A program made the position numbers and the translations under genes. From UMGS946 sp048421225 (GTDB lineage: Bacteria > Bacillota > Clostridia > Christensenellales > CAG-138), in contig DBFNRV010000062.1 in assembly GCA_048421225.1 (NCBI GenBank), positions 1 through 20,291 of the forward strand: 20,291 nt of DNA, written 5' to 3'. Within the stretch, counting starts at the first letter, position 1; each line of letters begins with the position of its first letter. Positions 14,112 through 20,291 of the stretch are shown here, one piece after another. The notes beneath the pieces were generated by a model that searched no databases, was not told the DNA's origin, and saw nothing but the letters and a program-made list of their open reading frames with translations.

Positions 14112-16215
14112 CGGAGCCACCCTTTTGCGTTTGCTCCTCCTGTTTTGCAGAATGCTTGCGCATAGCCGAATTTTCACAATCCTTGTTTGAGCAAAAATTC
14201 TTGCCAAAACGGGTTACCATTATAGAGCCGCATTTTGTGCACTTCTTATTTACAGGTTTATCCCATGCGACAAAATCACATTCAGGATATTTCTCACAGC
14301 CGTAAAATACCTTTCCACGCTTGGATTTTCGCTTAATTAGCGACGCTCCGCATTTAGGGCAAGGCACGTCTATCCTTTCAATTATCGGTTTTGTATTCTT
14401 GCATTCGGGATAGTTGGGGCAAGCCAGGAACCTGCCGTACCTTCCCATCTTATATACCATCATGGCTCCGCACTTATCGCAGGGTATATCCGAAGGTTCG
14501 TCAGGTATCTTAACCTTCTCTATGGTTTCAGAAGCGCGCTCTACCGTAAGTATGAACGGATCATAAAAATCCTTTACTATCTGTGTCCACTGTTGCTCGC
14601 CTTCCTCGACCTTATCCAGCTTTTCCTCCATATCAGCTGTAAACTGCATATCGACAATATCTCCGAAGTGCTCCTTCATAAGCTGAGTTACGACAAACCC
14701 CAGTTCAGTGGGGATCAGCTGTTTCTTCTCACGGCGCACATAACCCCTCGCAATGATTGTCGAAATCGTTGGAGAGAAGGTGCTTGGCCTTCCTATGCCC
14801 TTCTCCTCCAGCAGCTTTACCAATGAAGCCTCAGTGTAGCGCGGGGGCGGAGAAGTAAACTTCTGTTCGGGTTCGATTCTGTCCGGAGCGAATATACTGC
14901 CTACGCTTAGCTCCGGAAGCACTATCTCTTTTTGCTCTACTTCGTCCTTACCCTCGGTATATACAGCCGTATAGCCATTGAATAGGACTTTAGTTCCGTT
15001 AGATTTGTAGGTGCATCCGTTTACGTCAAAGGTAACGGTGCAGTTTTCAACGCGCTGCTCCGCCATTTGGCTTGCTACAAATCTCTCAAATATCAATTTA
15101 TAGAGTTTGTATTGAGGAGCGGAAAGCGACCCCTTTATCATCTGCGGCGTAAGCTTCAAATTGGCGGGTCTTATCGCCTCATGCGCATCCTGCGCGCTGG
15201 ATCTCCCCTTATAAAAATTTGGGGTGGCCGGCACATATGGATTTCCGTATGTAGAAGCTATATATTTTAAAGCTTCTTCCTGTGCTTCCTTTGATATCCT
15301 TACAGAGTCTGTTCTAATATAGGTTATAAGACCTGTAGCGCCCTGGGCCTGAACGTCAATGCCTTCGTATAGCTGCTGAGCCACAAGCATTGTATGCTGC
15401 GTGGTAAACCCAAGCTTTCTTGACGCTTCCTGCTGCATGCTGCTAGTAGTGAATGGCGGAGGCGCATGGCGCAGCTTCTCCGCCTTTTTCACGTCGCTTA
15501 CAGTGAAATCATTCCCATTTGAAAGCTTGACCACCCTCATGGCTTCTTCCTGGTTTTTTATCTCAGTTTTCTTGCCACTATAGCCGTAAAACTTGCTTTC
15601 AATCAGTTTCTTGCGCTTTGGATCCTTAAGAAAGGCCGTTATAGTCCAATACTCCTGAGGTACGAAGGCCAATATCTCCTGTTCTCGCTCACACAGGATT
15701 CTGGTTGCAACCGATTGCACTCGTCCAGCAGATAAACCCCGGCGCACCTTAGCCCATAGAACAGGGCTTATTTTATATCCTACAAGCCTGTCTAATACCC
15801 TGCGGGCCTGCTGGGCGTCCACAAGGTTTATATCTATTGGCCGCGGGGCGGTTATCGACCGCTTCACCGCATTTGAGGTTATTTCGTTAAATACGATTCT
15901 GCACTCGGAGGCCTCATCCAGCTTCAAAACATGGGCAAGGTGCCACGATATAGCCTCACCCTCTCTATCAGGGTCAGTTGCAAGATATATTTTATCCGCT
16001 GATTTTGCTTCCTTTCTGATCTTGTCTAGCACGTCGCCGCGTCCTCTTAAGGTAATATATTTGGGCGCAAAGTCGTGTTCTACATCCACGCCGAGCTGAC
16101 TCTTGGGCAGGTCGCGCACATGTCCGTTAGAGGCAATCACCTTGTAGCCATTGCCCAGAAATTTTCCTATGGTCTTTGCCTTTGTGGGCGATTCCACAAT
16201 AACAAGTTTTGACAT
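14104..16215 (-). CDS. topA: DNA topoisomerase I (type IA)
   Basis: 703-residue enzyme that relaxes negative supercoils by cutting one strand. The TOPRIM domain is residues 1-115, with VESPTKAKTIGKFL, SNGHVRDLPKS and the metal-binding DPDREGE (81-87). The core has RRVLDRLVGYKISPVLWAKV and SAGRVQSVATRILCERE. The catalytic tyrosine is Tyr299 in GLITYIRTDSVRIS. Three four-cysteine zinc modules close the protein at about 579-605, 619-646 and 659-680 (CDKCG, CPKCG and CTKCG), followed by a polar Lys/Gln/Glu tail. The ATG at 16215 follows GGAGG eight bases upstream. It sits between dprA and trmFO, the usual Firmicute order. It is complete and ordinary. Confidence 0.97.
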   Translation of the reverse strand: MSKLVIVESPTKAKTIGKFLGNGYKVIASNGHVRDLPKSQLGVDVEHDFAPKYITLRGRGDVLDKIRKEAKSADKIYLATDPDREGEAISWHLAHVLKLDEASECRIVFNEITSNAVKRSITAPRPIDINLVDAQQARRVLDRLVGYKISPVLWAKVRRGLSAGRVQSVATRILCEREQEILAFVPQEYWTITAFLKDPKRKKLIESKFYGYSGKKTEIKNQEEAMRVVKLSNGNDFTVSDVKKAEKLRHAPPPFTTSSMQQEASRKLGFTTQHTMLVAQQLYEGIDVQAQGATGLITYIRTDSVRISKEAQEEALKYIASTYGNPYVPATPNFYKGRSSAQDAHEAIRPANLKLTPQMIKGSLSAPQYKLYKLIFERFVASQMAEQRVENCTVTFDVNGCTYKSNGTKVLFNGYTAVYTEGKDEVEQKEIVLPELSVGSIFAPDRIEPEQKFTSPPPRYTEASLVKLLEEKGIGRPSTFSPTISTIIARGYVRREKKQLIPTELGFVVTQLMKEHFGDIVDMQFTADMEEKLDKVEEGEQQWTQIVKDFYDPFILTVERASETIEKVKIPDEPSDIPCDKCGAMMVYKMGRYGRFLACPNYPECKNTKPIIERIDVPCPKCGASLIKRKSKRGKVFYGCEKYPECDFVAWDKPVNKKCTKCGSIMVTRFGKNFCSNKDCENSAMRKHSAKQEEQTQKGGSDE

Positions 16216-16238
16216 TAAACTACCTCCGAATCGGCGAT

Positions 16239-16258
16239 TAGGCCGTTAAATCGGCCTA
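16239..16258. repeat. Perfect inverted repeat between dprA and topA
   Basis: TAGGCCG, TTAAAT, CGGCCTA: a perfect seven-pair stem with a six-base loop. The right arm contains the dprA stop codon. No T-run follows on either strand, so it is not a standard terminator. It could be an RNA-processing or translation-coupling structure ahead of topA. Confidence 0.45.
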
Positions 16259-17374
16259 CCTAATGCTAAATACCCTTCCTGGGGTCTGAATTATTATTCT
16301 TGAAAACTCCAATTCTGTCAAGATGGTATTAAGCGCTCCCGCCTCTATTGACATTGATTCACACAATTCGTCAAAGGTTTTATCACCATCTTTAAGTAAA
16401 TCATATATTACAGCGCGCTCTCCGTCAAGCGTCTGTCTGATATCCCTTGCTGGCCTCGCATCGGGTTTATCGGATAATGAGATACCGTATTCTTCGAGTA
16501 TGTCATTTATTCCAAATACGGGCTTAGCCATCGCGCGCCTGATCAAATTATTTGTTCCCCTGCACGATACATCCGTTATCCTTCCAGGCACGCTGAAAAT
16601 ATCCCTTCCCTGGTCCAGCGCGTGGTTTACGGTTATGAGCGTGCCGCTTTTTTCCCTTGCCTCCACAACAACAATCCCCTTTGATAGGCCGCTTATTACC
16701 CTGTTTCTCCTTGGAAAATTGCCGGGTATTGCCTGCGTACCAGGAGGAAACTCGGACACCACCGCTCCACGCTCTGCCGCTGCATCGTATATCATCCTGT
16801 TTTGAGTTGGATAAACAACATCAACGCCGGTGCCAAGCACCGCAATCGTCGGATAATCGCTACTTTTGCTAGCAAGCGCGCCTCTTGAAGCCTCGCCGTC
16901 TATCCCGTATGCCAGCCCAGATACTACGCATACGCCCTGGTCTGCTAGCTGCCTTGAAAGTGTGAATGCAACGCGCCGCCCATAATCGGTACATTTGCGC
17001 GCGCCGATTACAGCTATAGACAGTGTTAGTTCCCGCTTAATAGTACCCCTATAAAACAACACTGTTGGAGGGTCGTAAATCTCGGACAACAAATACGGGT
17101 AATCTTCGCTTATAGGGGTTGTAACTCCTATTGTCTTATTATTTAGGTCTTCTAAATAATCGTCGATAAAGCCCTCCGACGCATTCTTCTGTATAAATCG
17201 CACATTTCCTTCGTTTAGTGGGGATTTTATATTAAGTTTGCCGCATTTTGCAGCATCGAAGGCCCCCTCTGGCCCCCCGTATTCCTTGGCCACATTGTGA
17301 AACCTGGTATATCCCGAACCTAACATCTTATTTAGCCATATCCAATATCTTTCCTCTTTGCTGTATATCCTCAT
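16256..17374 (-). CDS. dprA: DNA-processing protein DprA (Smf)
   Basis: 372-residue protein that binds incoming single-stranded DNA and loads RecA during natural transformation; it also occurs in species not known to be competent. The N-terminal helical part (1-75) is poorly conserved. The Rossmann core (about 85-300) has IAVIGARKCTDYGRRVAFTL, VVSGLAYGIDGEAS (150-163), AVLGTGVDVVYPTQN, SEFPPGTQAIPGNFPRRNRV (207-226) with ISGLS, and EAREKSGTLITVNHALDQGR. Residues about 315-372 form the small winged-helix end found in many DprA proteins. The ATG at 17374 lies eight bases after AGGAGGG. The gene follows yifB by 135 bases and precedes topA by 40. Confidence 0.96.
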   Translation of the reverse strand: MRIYSKEERYWIWLNKMLGSGYTRFHNVAKEYGGPEGAFDAAKCGKLNIKSPLNEGNVRFIQKNASEGFIDDYLEDLNNKTIGVTTPISEDYPYLLSEIYDPPTVLFYRGTIKRELTLSIAVIGARKCTDYGRRVAFTLSRQLADQGVCVVSGLAYGIDGEASRGALASKSSDYPTIAVLGTGVDVVYPTQNRMIYDAAAERGAVVSEFPPGTQAIPGNFPRRNRVISGLSKGIVVVEAREKSGTLITVNHALDQGRDIFSVPGRITDVSCRGTNNLIRRAMAKPVFGINDILEEYGISLSDKPDARPARDIRQTLDGERAVIYDLLKDGDKTFDELCESMSIEAGALNTILTELEFSRIIIQTPGRVFSIR

Positions 17375-17441
17375 TCCATTTTCCCTCCTGTATCAGTGTG
17401 AGCGGTAAAGCAGTTTTAGCGTGATTTTGCGCCTGCATGAT

Positions 17442-17458
17442 GAGCGTTACTAACGCCC
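17442..17458. repeat. Short hairpin in the yifB-dprA gap
   Basis: GAGCGTT-ACT-AACGCCC forms a seven-pair stem, including one G-U pair on the minus-strand RNA, with a three-base loop. It lies in the 135-base gap between yifB and dprA, which otherwise holds only the dprA ribosome site AGGAGGG. There is no T-run, so termination is unlikely. Confidence 0.35.
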
Positions 17459-17509
17459 AATATAACCCCATAGTATTTCCAGCCTCTAACATAGCCGCCG
17501 CATTGAGGC

Positions 17510-19036
17510 TTAACGCCAGTACTTTCCTTCAATGCTACGGTACTGAACCGCTTCTGAGATATGATCAGCGCCTATAACATCCGCGCCAGCCAGATCGGCT
17601 ATGGTCCTGGCCACTTTCAGTAAGCGGCCGTAAGCTCTTGCGGTTAGGTTCATCCTGCTCATGGCCGCTTCAATAATTTTTGCCGACGAAGCGTCCAGGT
17701 GGCAATACTTTATAAGGTTCCTATCGTTTAGCTGTGAATTGCAAATAATGCTTTCACCCCTATATCGTTCGCGCTGAACACTACGAGCACGGTTAACTCT
17801 AAGCTGTATTTCAGCCGATGTCTCGCCTACGTCGCTGGAGGACAGTTCCTTGTATCCCACATCTGACATCTCGACATGCATGTCTATCCTGTCAAGCATT
17901 GGGCCGCTTATGCGCTGCTGATAACGCTGTATTTGATAAGGAGTGCACCTGCATTTCTTCGTCCTCGAACCGTAATATCCGCAAGGGCATGGATTCATAG
18001 CGGCAATCAGCATAAAGTCAGCCGGATAGGTGGATTTTGCCGCTGCGCGCGAAATTTTGATTTCACCATCCTCAAGCGGTTGGCGCAAGGCTTCCAAAAC
18101 ATCCTTTCGGAATTCTGGGAATTCGTCCATAAACAAAACACCCCTGTGCGCAAGGCTGATCTCTCCCGGCATAGCATTTTGTCCCCCGCCGACAAGCGAC
18201 ACCGTAGACGCGGAATGATGCGGATACCTGAATGGCCGTTGTGTGGTTAATCCCTTTTCATTGTCGATCAATTCCACCACCGAGTGAATCTTCGTTATTT
18301 CCAAGGCCTCTTCAAACGTAAGGCTTGGAAGTATTGTGGGCATTCGTTTTGCTATCATCGTTTTGCCCGATCCAGGCGAGCCGATAAGCAGCAGGTTATG
18401 GCCTCCGGCCGCCGCGATTTCCGCCGCCCGTTTTGCGCCATGCTGCCCCTTTATCTCCGAAAAATCGACGTTGTATTTGCACATCTGCGCATTCCAAACC
18501 TTTGGCACATATGGATTTATGGTCCTTTCGCCACGCAGGTAGCCTACAGCGTCTTTCAGTGAATCGACAGCAATTATTTTTGTTCCGGCTATATATGATG
18601 CTTCAGTTGCGTTAGCCTTTGGAAGAACCATATTTTTAATTCCTTTTGAAAACGCGTCTATCACCATAGGTAAAACGCCGCATATGCCCCGCACCTCTCC
18701 GCTGAGCGCAAGTTCCCCCGCAACCATGTGATCCTTAAGCTTTATATTGTCTATTAGGCCCTGTGCAGCTAAAATACCGAGTGCTATTGGTAAATCGTAT
18801 ATCGAACCGATCTTTTTTGTGTCCGCAGGCGCTAGATTAACCGTGATACGTCCCGTAACAGGAGGAAAGCCGGAGTTTACTATTGCCGAGCGTATCCGCT
18901 CCTTTGATTCCCTTACAGCCATATCAGGGAGACCCACCGTTTCATATGCCGGCATCCCATCCGCTGAGTTGACCTCCACATTTACCGGATATCCCTTTAT
19001 TCCATTAAGCCCATAGCTTAAAACGCTTCCCAACAT
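17510..19036 (-). CDS. yifB: YifB/ComM family magnesium-chelatase-like AAA+ ATPase
   Basis: 508-residue AAA+ protein; in transforming bacteria the ComM homologue is a hexameric helicase that extends branch migration of incoming DNA. Residues 1-165 are the Lon-protease-like ChlI domain (GLPDMAVRESKERIRSAIVN at 35-54; IYDLPIALGILAAQG). The ATPase has Walker A GSPGSGKT (219-226), YPHHSASTVSLVGGG (271-285), Walker B LFMDEFPEF (301-309), and a four-cysteine loop CPCGYYGSRTKKCRC at 350-364. Residues from about 400 are the C-terminal Mg-chelatase-related helical domain (LTARAYGRLLKVARTIADLA). The ATG at 19036 follows GGAGTGG. It precedes dprA, the usual Clostridial order, which fits a shared role in DNA uptake or recombination. 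Length is typical. Confidence 0.95.
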   Translation of the reverse strand: MLGSVLSYGLNGIKGYPVNVEVNSADGMPAYETVGLPDMAVRESKERIRSAIVNSGFPPVTGRITVNLAPADTKKIGSIYDLPIALGILAAQGLIDNIKLKDHMVAGELALSGEVRGICGVLPMVIDAFSKGIKNMVLPKANATEASYIAGTKIIAVDSLKDAVGYLRGERTINPYVPKVWNAQMCKYNVDFSEIKGQHGAKRAAEIAAAGGHNLLLIGSPGSGKTMIAKRMPTILPSLTFEEALEITKIHSVVELIDNEKGLTTQRPFRYPHHSASTVSLVGGGQNAMPGEISLAHRGVLFMDEFPEFRKDVLEALRQPLEDGEIKISRAAAKSTYPADFMLIAAMNPCPCGYYGSRTKKCRCTPYQIQRYQQRISGPMLDRIDMHVEMSDVGYKELSSSDVGETSAEIQLRVNRARSVQRERYRGESIICNSQLNDRNLIKYCHLDASSAKIIEAAMSRMNLTARAYGRLLKVARTIADLAGADVIGADHISEAVQYRSIEGKYWR

Positions 19037-19156
19037 CCTTACACCACTCCATTAAGTTTTATTGAAAATTTATTTATATTCATCTTATTTCATTATTTAA
19101 ATTTGTCCCTGTTGCGATAAAGGGGTAAATGCTGCTATTTTGCCACCTGAATAAGA

Positions 19157-19327
19157 CTAAAATAAGCGACTGATGAAAATATCTGCACAAAGTTTATTCA
19201 TGGTTTCTATCGTGAACAGACGGGGATTGATTTGTTTTAACTCAGAATATAATCCCGCCGGTCGTTGGTTAATCATATCCAGCATGAAAATATATAACTG
19301 CCATTCTTTTGACGTTATGGTCAACAT
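19157..19327 (-). CDS. Possible small protein of 56 residues, or gene remnant
   Basis: The frame runs from ATG 19325-19327 to TAG 19157-19159. It reads MLTITSKEWQLYIFMLDMIN then QRPAGLYSELKQINPRLFTI and ETMNKLCADIFISRLF. Composition is plausible for a small helical protein, but there is no ribosome binding site before the ATG and I recognise no family. It lies in an AT-rich gap where open frames of this size can occur by chance. Confidence 0.2.
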   Translation of the reverse strand: MLTITSKEWQLYIFMLDMINQRPAGLYSELKQINPRLFTIETMNKLCADIFISRLF

Positions 19328-19477
19328 AGGCCAAAGAAGCTGTCATCAGCTTAAGTACCTACAATAAACTCCTCTAAATGATAATCCAATTAAGGTTAAA
19401 CATGCAAGCGTTTTTTCGGATAAGTGAATATGGGTGTACTTGCCATTTTCAGATTTTAAAATGCTAATTCAATATTT

Positions 19478-19503
19478 TTAAATTAAAGGGGCGGGCCCCA
19501 CAG
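19478..19503 (-). terminator. Weak candidate terminator after the GtrA gene
   Basis: On the minus strand GGGG-CCCG-CCCC (19488-19499) is followed by TTTAATTTAAAAATATT. The stem has only four G-C pairs and the T-run is broken. It lies about 80 bases after the gtrA-like stop, where a terminator for the glycosyltransferase operon would be expected. Confidence 0.35.
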
Positions 19504-19583
19504 TTTATGCTAACCATGAGGCCGATACTACAAATATAAGTCTGCTGAAGCTGACCGCATCAAGCTTTTTGGCTCCTAGGCAT

Positions 19584-20066
19584 TCATTTCTTTTGAGAGC
19601 CTTTACAAAATACAAATATCTTGTTGCCAAGAAAGTTTAAGATAATTGTAATCGGCGTGGCTATAAGCTTGCTTAAAATTTCAATGGCCTTGCTCTCCGT
19701 AGTAATGAAACCTCCTAGGAAGCCGTTAACCATCCAGTCGGTTACAGAGTTCCCTTCTGGGAATATAAAGTTTCTAAATACATAGAGAATGCCGATGGAA
19801 ACAAACAGTGTGGCTATGTTTACCGCGACAAACAGCAGAAACTCCCTGGCGTTGCGCTGACGCTCCTCCCTGAACGTCCACACCGTATTAAACAGATAGC
19901 TGTTAAGAAGCCCACAGGTATAGGAGATTGCCTGCGCTAAGGCGTAATGAATGCCTGTAAATGATACAAGAACCGTGTATACCCCAAAATCGATAATGGT
20001 ATTCATTATGCCTACAAGAGCAAACTTTATAAACTGTATAAAATTCTTTTTGCTTTTTACTTCCAT
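19584..20066 (-). CDS. GtrA-family membrane protein
   Basis: 160-residue membrane protein of the GtrA/DPMS3 family, whose members are thought to flip or present polyprenyl-phosphate-linked sugars for cell-surface glycosylation. It has the family layout: a basic start (MEVKSKKNFIQFIKFALVGI) and four membrane helices at about 13-33, 38-58, 75-97 and 125-148. The conserved NTIIDFGVYTVLV, the SYTCGLLNSYLFNTVWTFRE loop, and the late NFLGNKIFVF match the family. The ATG at 20066 follows GAGGTGAT, 14 bases after the stop of the upstream glycosyltransferase gene, so the two form an operon and probably act in one pathway. The sugar and acceptor are not visible here. Confidence 0.93.
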   Translation of the reverse strand: MEVKSKKNFIQFIKFALVGIMNTIIDFGVYTVLVSFTGIHYALAQAISYTCGLLNSYLFNTVWTFREERQRNAREFLLFVAVNIATLFVSIGILYVFRNFIFPEGNSVTDWMVNGFLGGFITTESKAIEILSKLIATPITIILNFLGNKIFVFCKGSQKK

Positions 20067-20080
20067 ATATCACCTCAAAA

Positions 20081-20291
20081 TCAGCCTAAAAAGGTCCATC
20101 CCGGTAACCACATGAGCCATTTTATATAATCGGCTGACGCTGGAACACCGGATATAACCGGATAGAACATTGCAAACAGCACTACCGCCGCACAAAGCCA
20201 TATCCACTTAACCGGGGCAAGCTTCGGGTTTCGGTCCTCGAAATATTTCAGCACGTACACGGCCGCAAATATTATGAAGGGTACCGTTGCA
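20081..20291 (-). CDS. C-terminal end of a PMT/GT39-type membrane glycosyltransferase (5' part outside window)
   Basis: The last 69 residues are visible, ending at TGA 20081-20083. A hydrophobic segment (ATVPFIIFAAVYVLKYFEDR) leads to a charged loop (RNPKLAPVKW), then another helix (IWLCAAVVLFAMFYPVISG), then GVPASADYIKWLMWLPGWTF before a two-residue end. The pattern of a last helix running into FYPVISGVP and a closing WLPGW is typical of the C-termini of dolichyl-phosphate-mannose--protein mannosyltransferase-like (PMT) enzymes in bacteria. Coupling to a GtrA gene supports lipid-linked sugar transfer. The catalytic N-terminal part is not in the window, so the substrate cannot be judged. Confidence 0.7.
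   Translation of the reverse strand, partial: ATVPFIIFAAVYVLKYFEDRNPKLAPVKWIWLCAAVVLFAMFYPVISGVPASADYIKWLMWLPGWTFLG

Larger units (their letters stand above)
19037..19583. other. AT-rich intergenic region between GtrA gene and yifB
   Basis: About 550 bases without a gene I can support firmly. On the minus strand three short protein-like frames follow each other: 19346-19468 (40 codons, no ATG, contains KSENGKYTHIHLSEK), a 25-codon frame from the ATG near 19345, and 19157-19327 (56 aa). They could be a decayed gene or chance. Near yifB, TTATCG and AATAAT 17 bases apart (minus strand, around 19090-19120) are a weak promoter candidate. A short GC-rich hairpin lies at 19488-19499. Confidence 0.4.

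Noticed and set aside
14112..14207. In-frame N-terminal extension of trmFO
   Set aside because: It lies inside topA, is unusually basic, and precedes the FAD-binding motif that should be at the N-terminus.
16323..16805. Plus-strand frame of 160 codons
   Set aside because: Antisense to dprA, which has full family motifs.

Overview
The window looks like chromosomal DNA from a Firmicute, most likely a member of the Clostridia. The evidence is the gene order yifB-dprA-topA-trmFO-hslV-hslU, the rplM-rpsI pair with strong GGAGG-type ribosome binding sites, folate-dependent TrmFO, a SleB-type cell-wall hydrolase, and sigma-A-like promoters with intrinsic terminators. Every gene I can support lies on the minus strand, so transcription runs from high to low coordinates. 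I see no tRNA, rRNA, CRISPR array, insertion sequence or phage gene.

Region 1 (1-5400) is an accessory cassette, visibly richer in G+C than the rest. In transcription order it holds a TetR-type regulator fused to a GNAT acetyltransferase (4253-5314), a frameshifted remnant of a small glycine-rich membrane protein (3974-4252), a four-helix membrane protein fused to a flavodoxin domain (3011-3955), a GNAT acetyltransferase fused to a chloramphenicol-acetyltransferase-like domain (1813-3021), and a DrrAB-type ABC exporter (ATPase 880-1794, permease 1-883, cut by the window edge). The genes are tightly packed or overlapping. They appear to share one promoter at 5354-5381, flanked by two copies of a TGAAT-NN-TGCTCAA element that are likely TetR operators. 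I read this as a self-regulated drug or toxin modification-and-export operon.

Region 2 (5500-7150) is housekeeping: rplM-rpsI with its own promoter, a structured leader (candidate L13 autoregulatory leader) and terminator, preceded by trmL (tRNA wobble 2'-O-methyltransferase) with its own promoter and terminator.

Region 3 (7150-9600) is one large gene for a sugar-nucleotide pyrophosphorylase / left-handed beta-helix / phosphomannomutase-like fusion. It starts at TTG, and the catalytic motifs of its phosphomannomutase part look lost.

Region 4 (9840-19040) is the conserved DNA-processing and proteolysis block: yifB, dprA, topA, trmFO (overlapping topA by 8 bases), then hslV-hslU and a lipoprotein with SH3 and SleB-like hydrolase domains, closed by a strong terminator at 9837-9877. 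The xerC and codY genes often found here in other Firmicutes are absent.

Region 5 (19040-20291) is an approximately 550-base AT-rich gap with short protein-like reading frames, then a GtrA-family membrane protein and the C-terminal end of a PMT/GT39-type glycosyltransferase, suggesting lipid-linked sugar transfer to cell-surface polymers.
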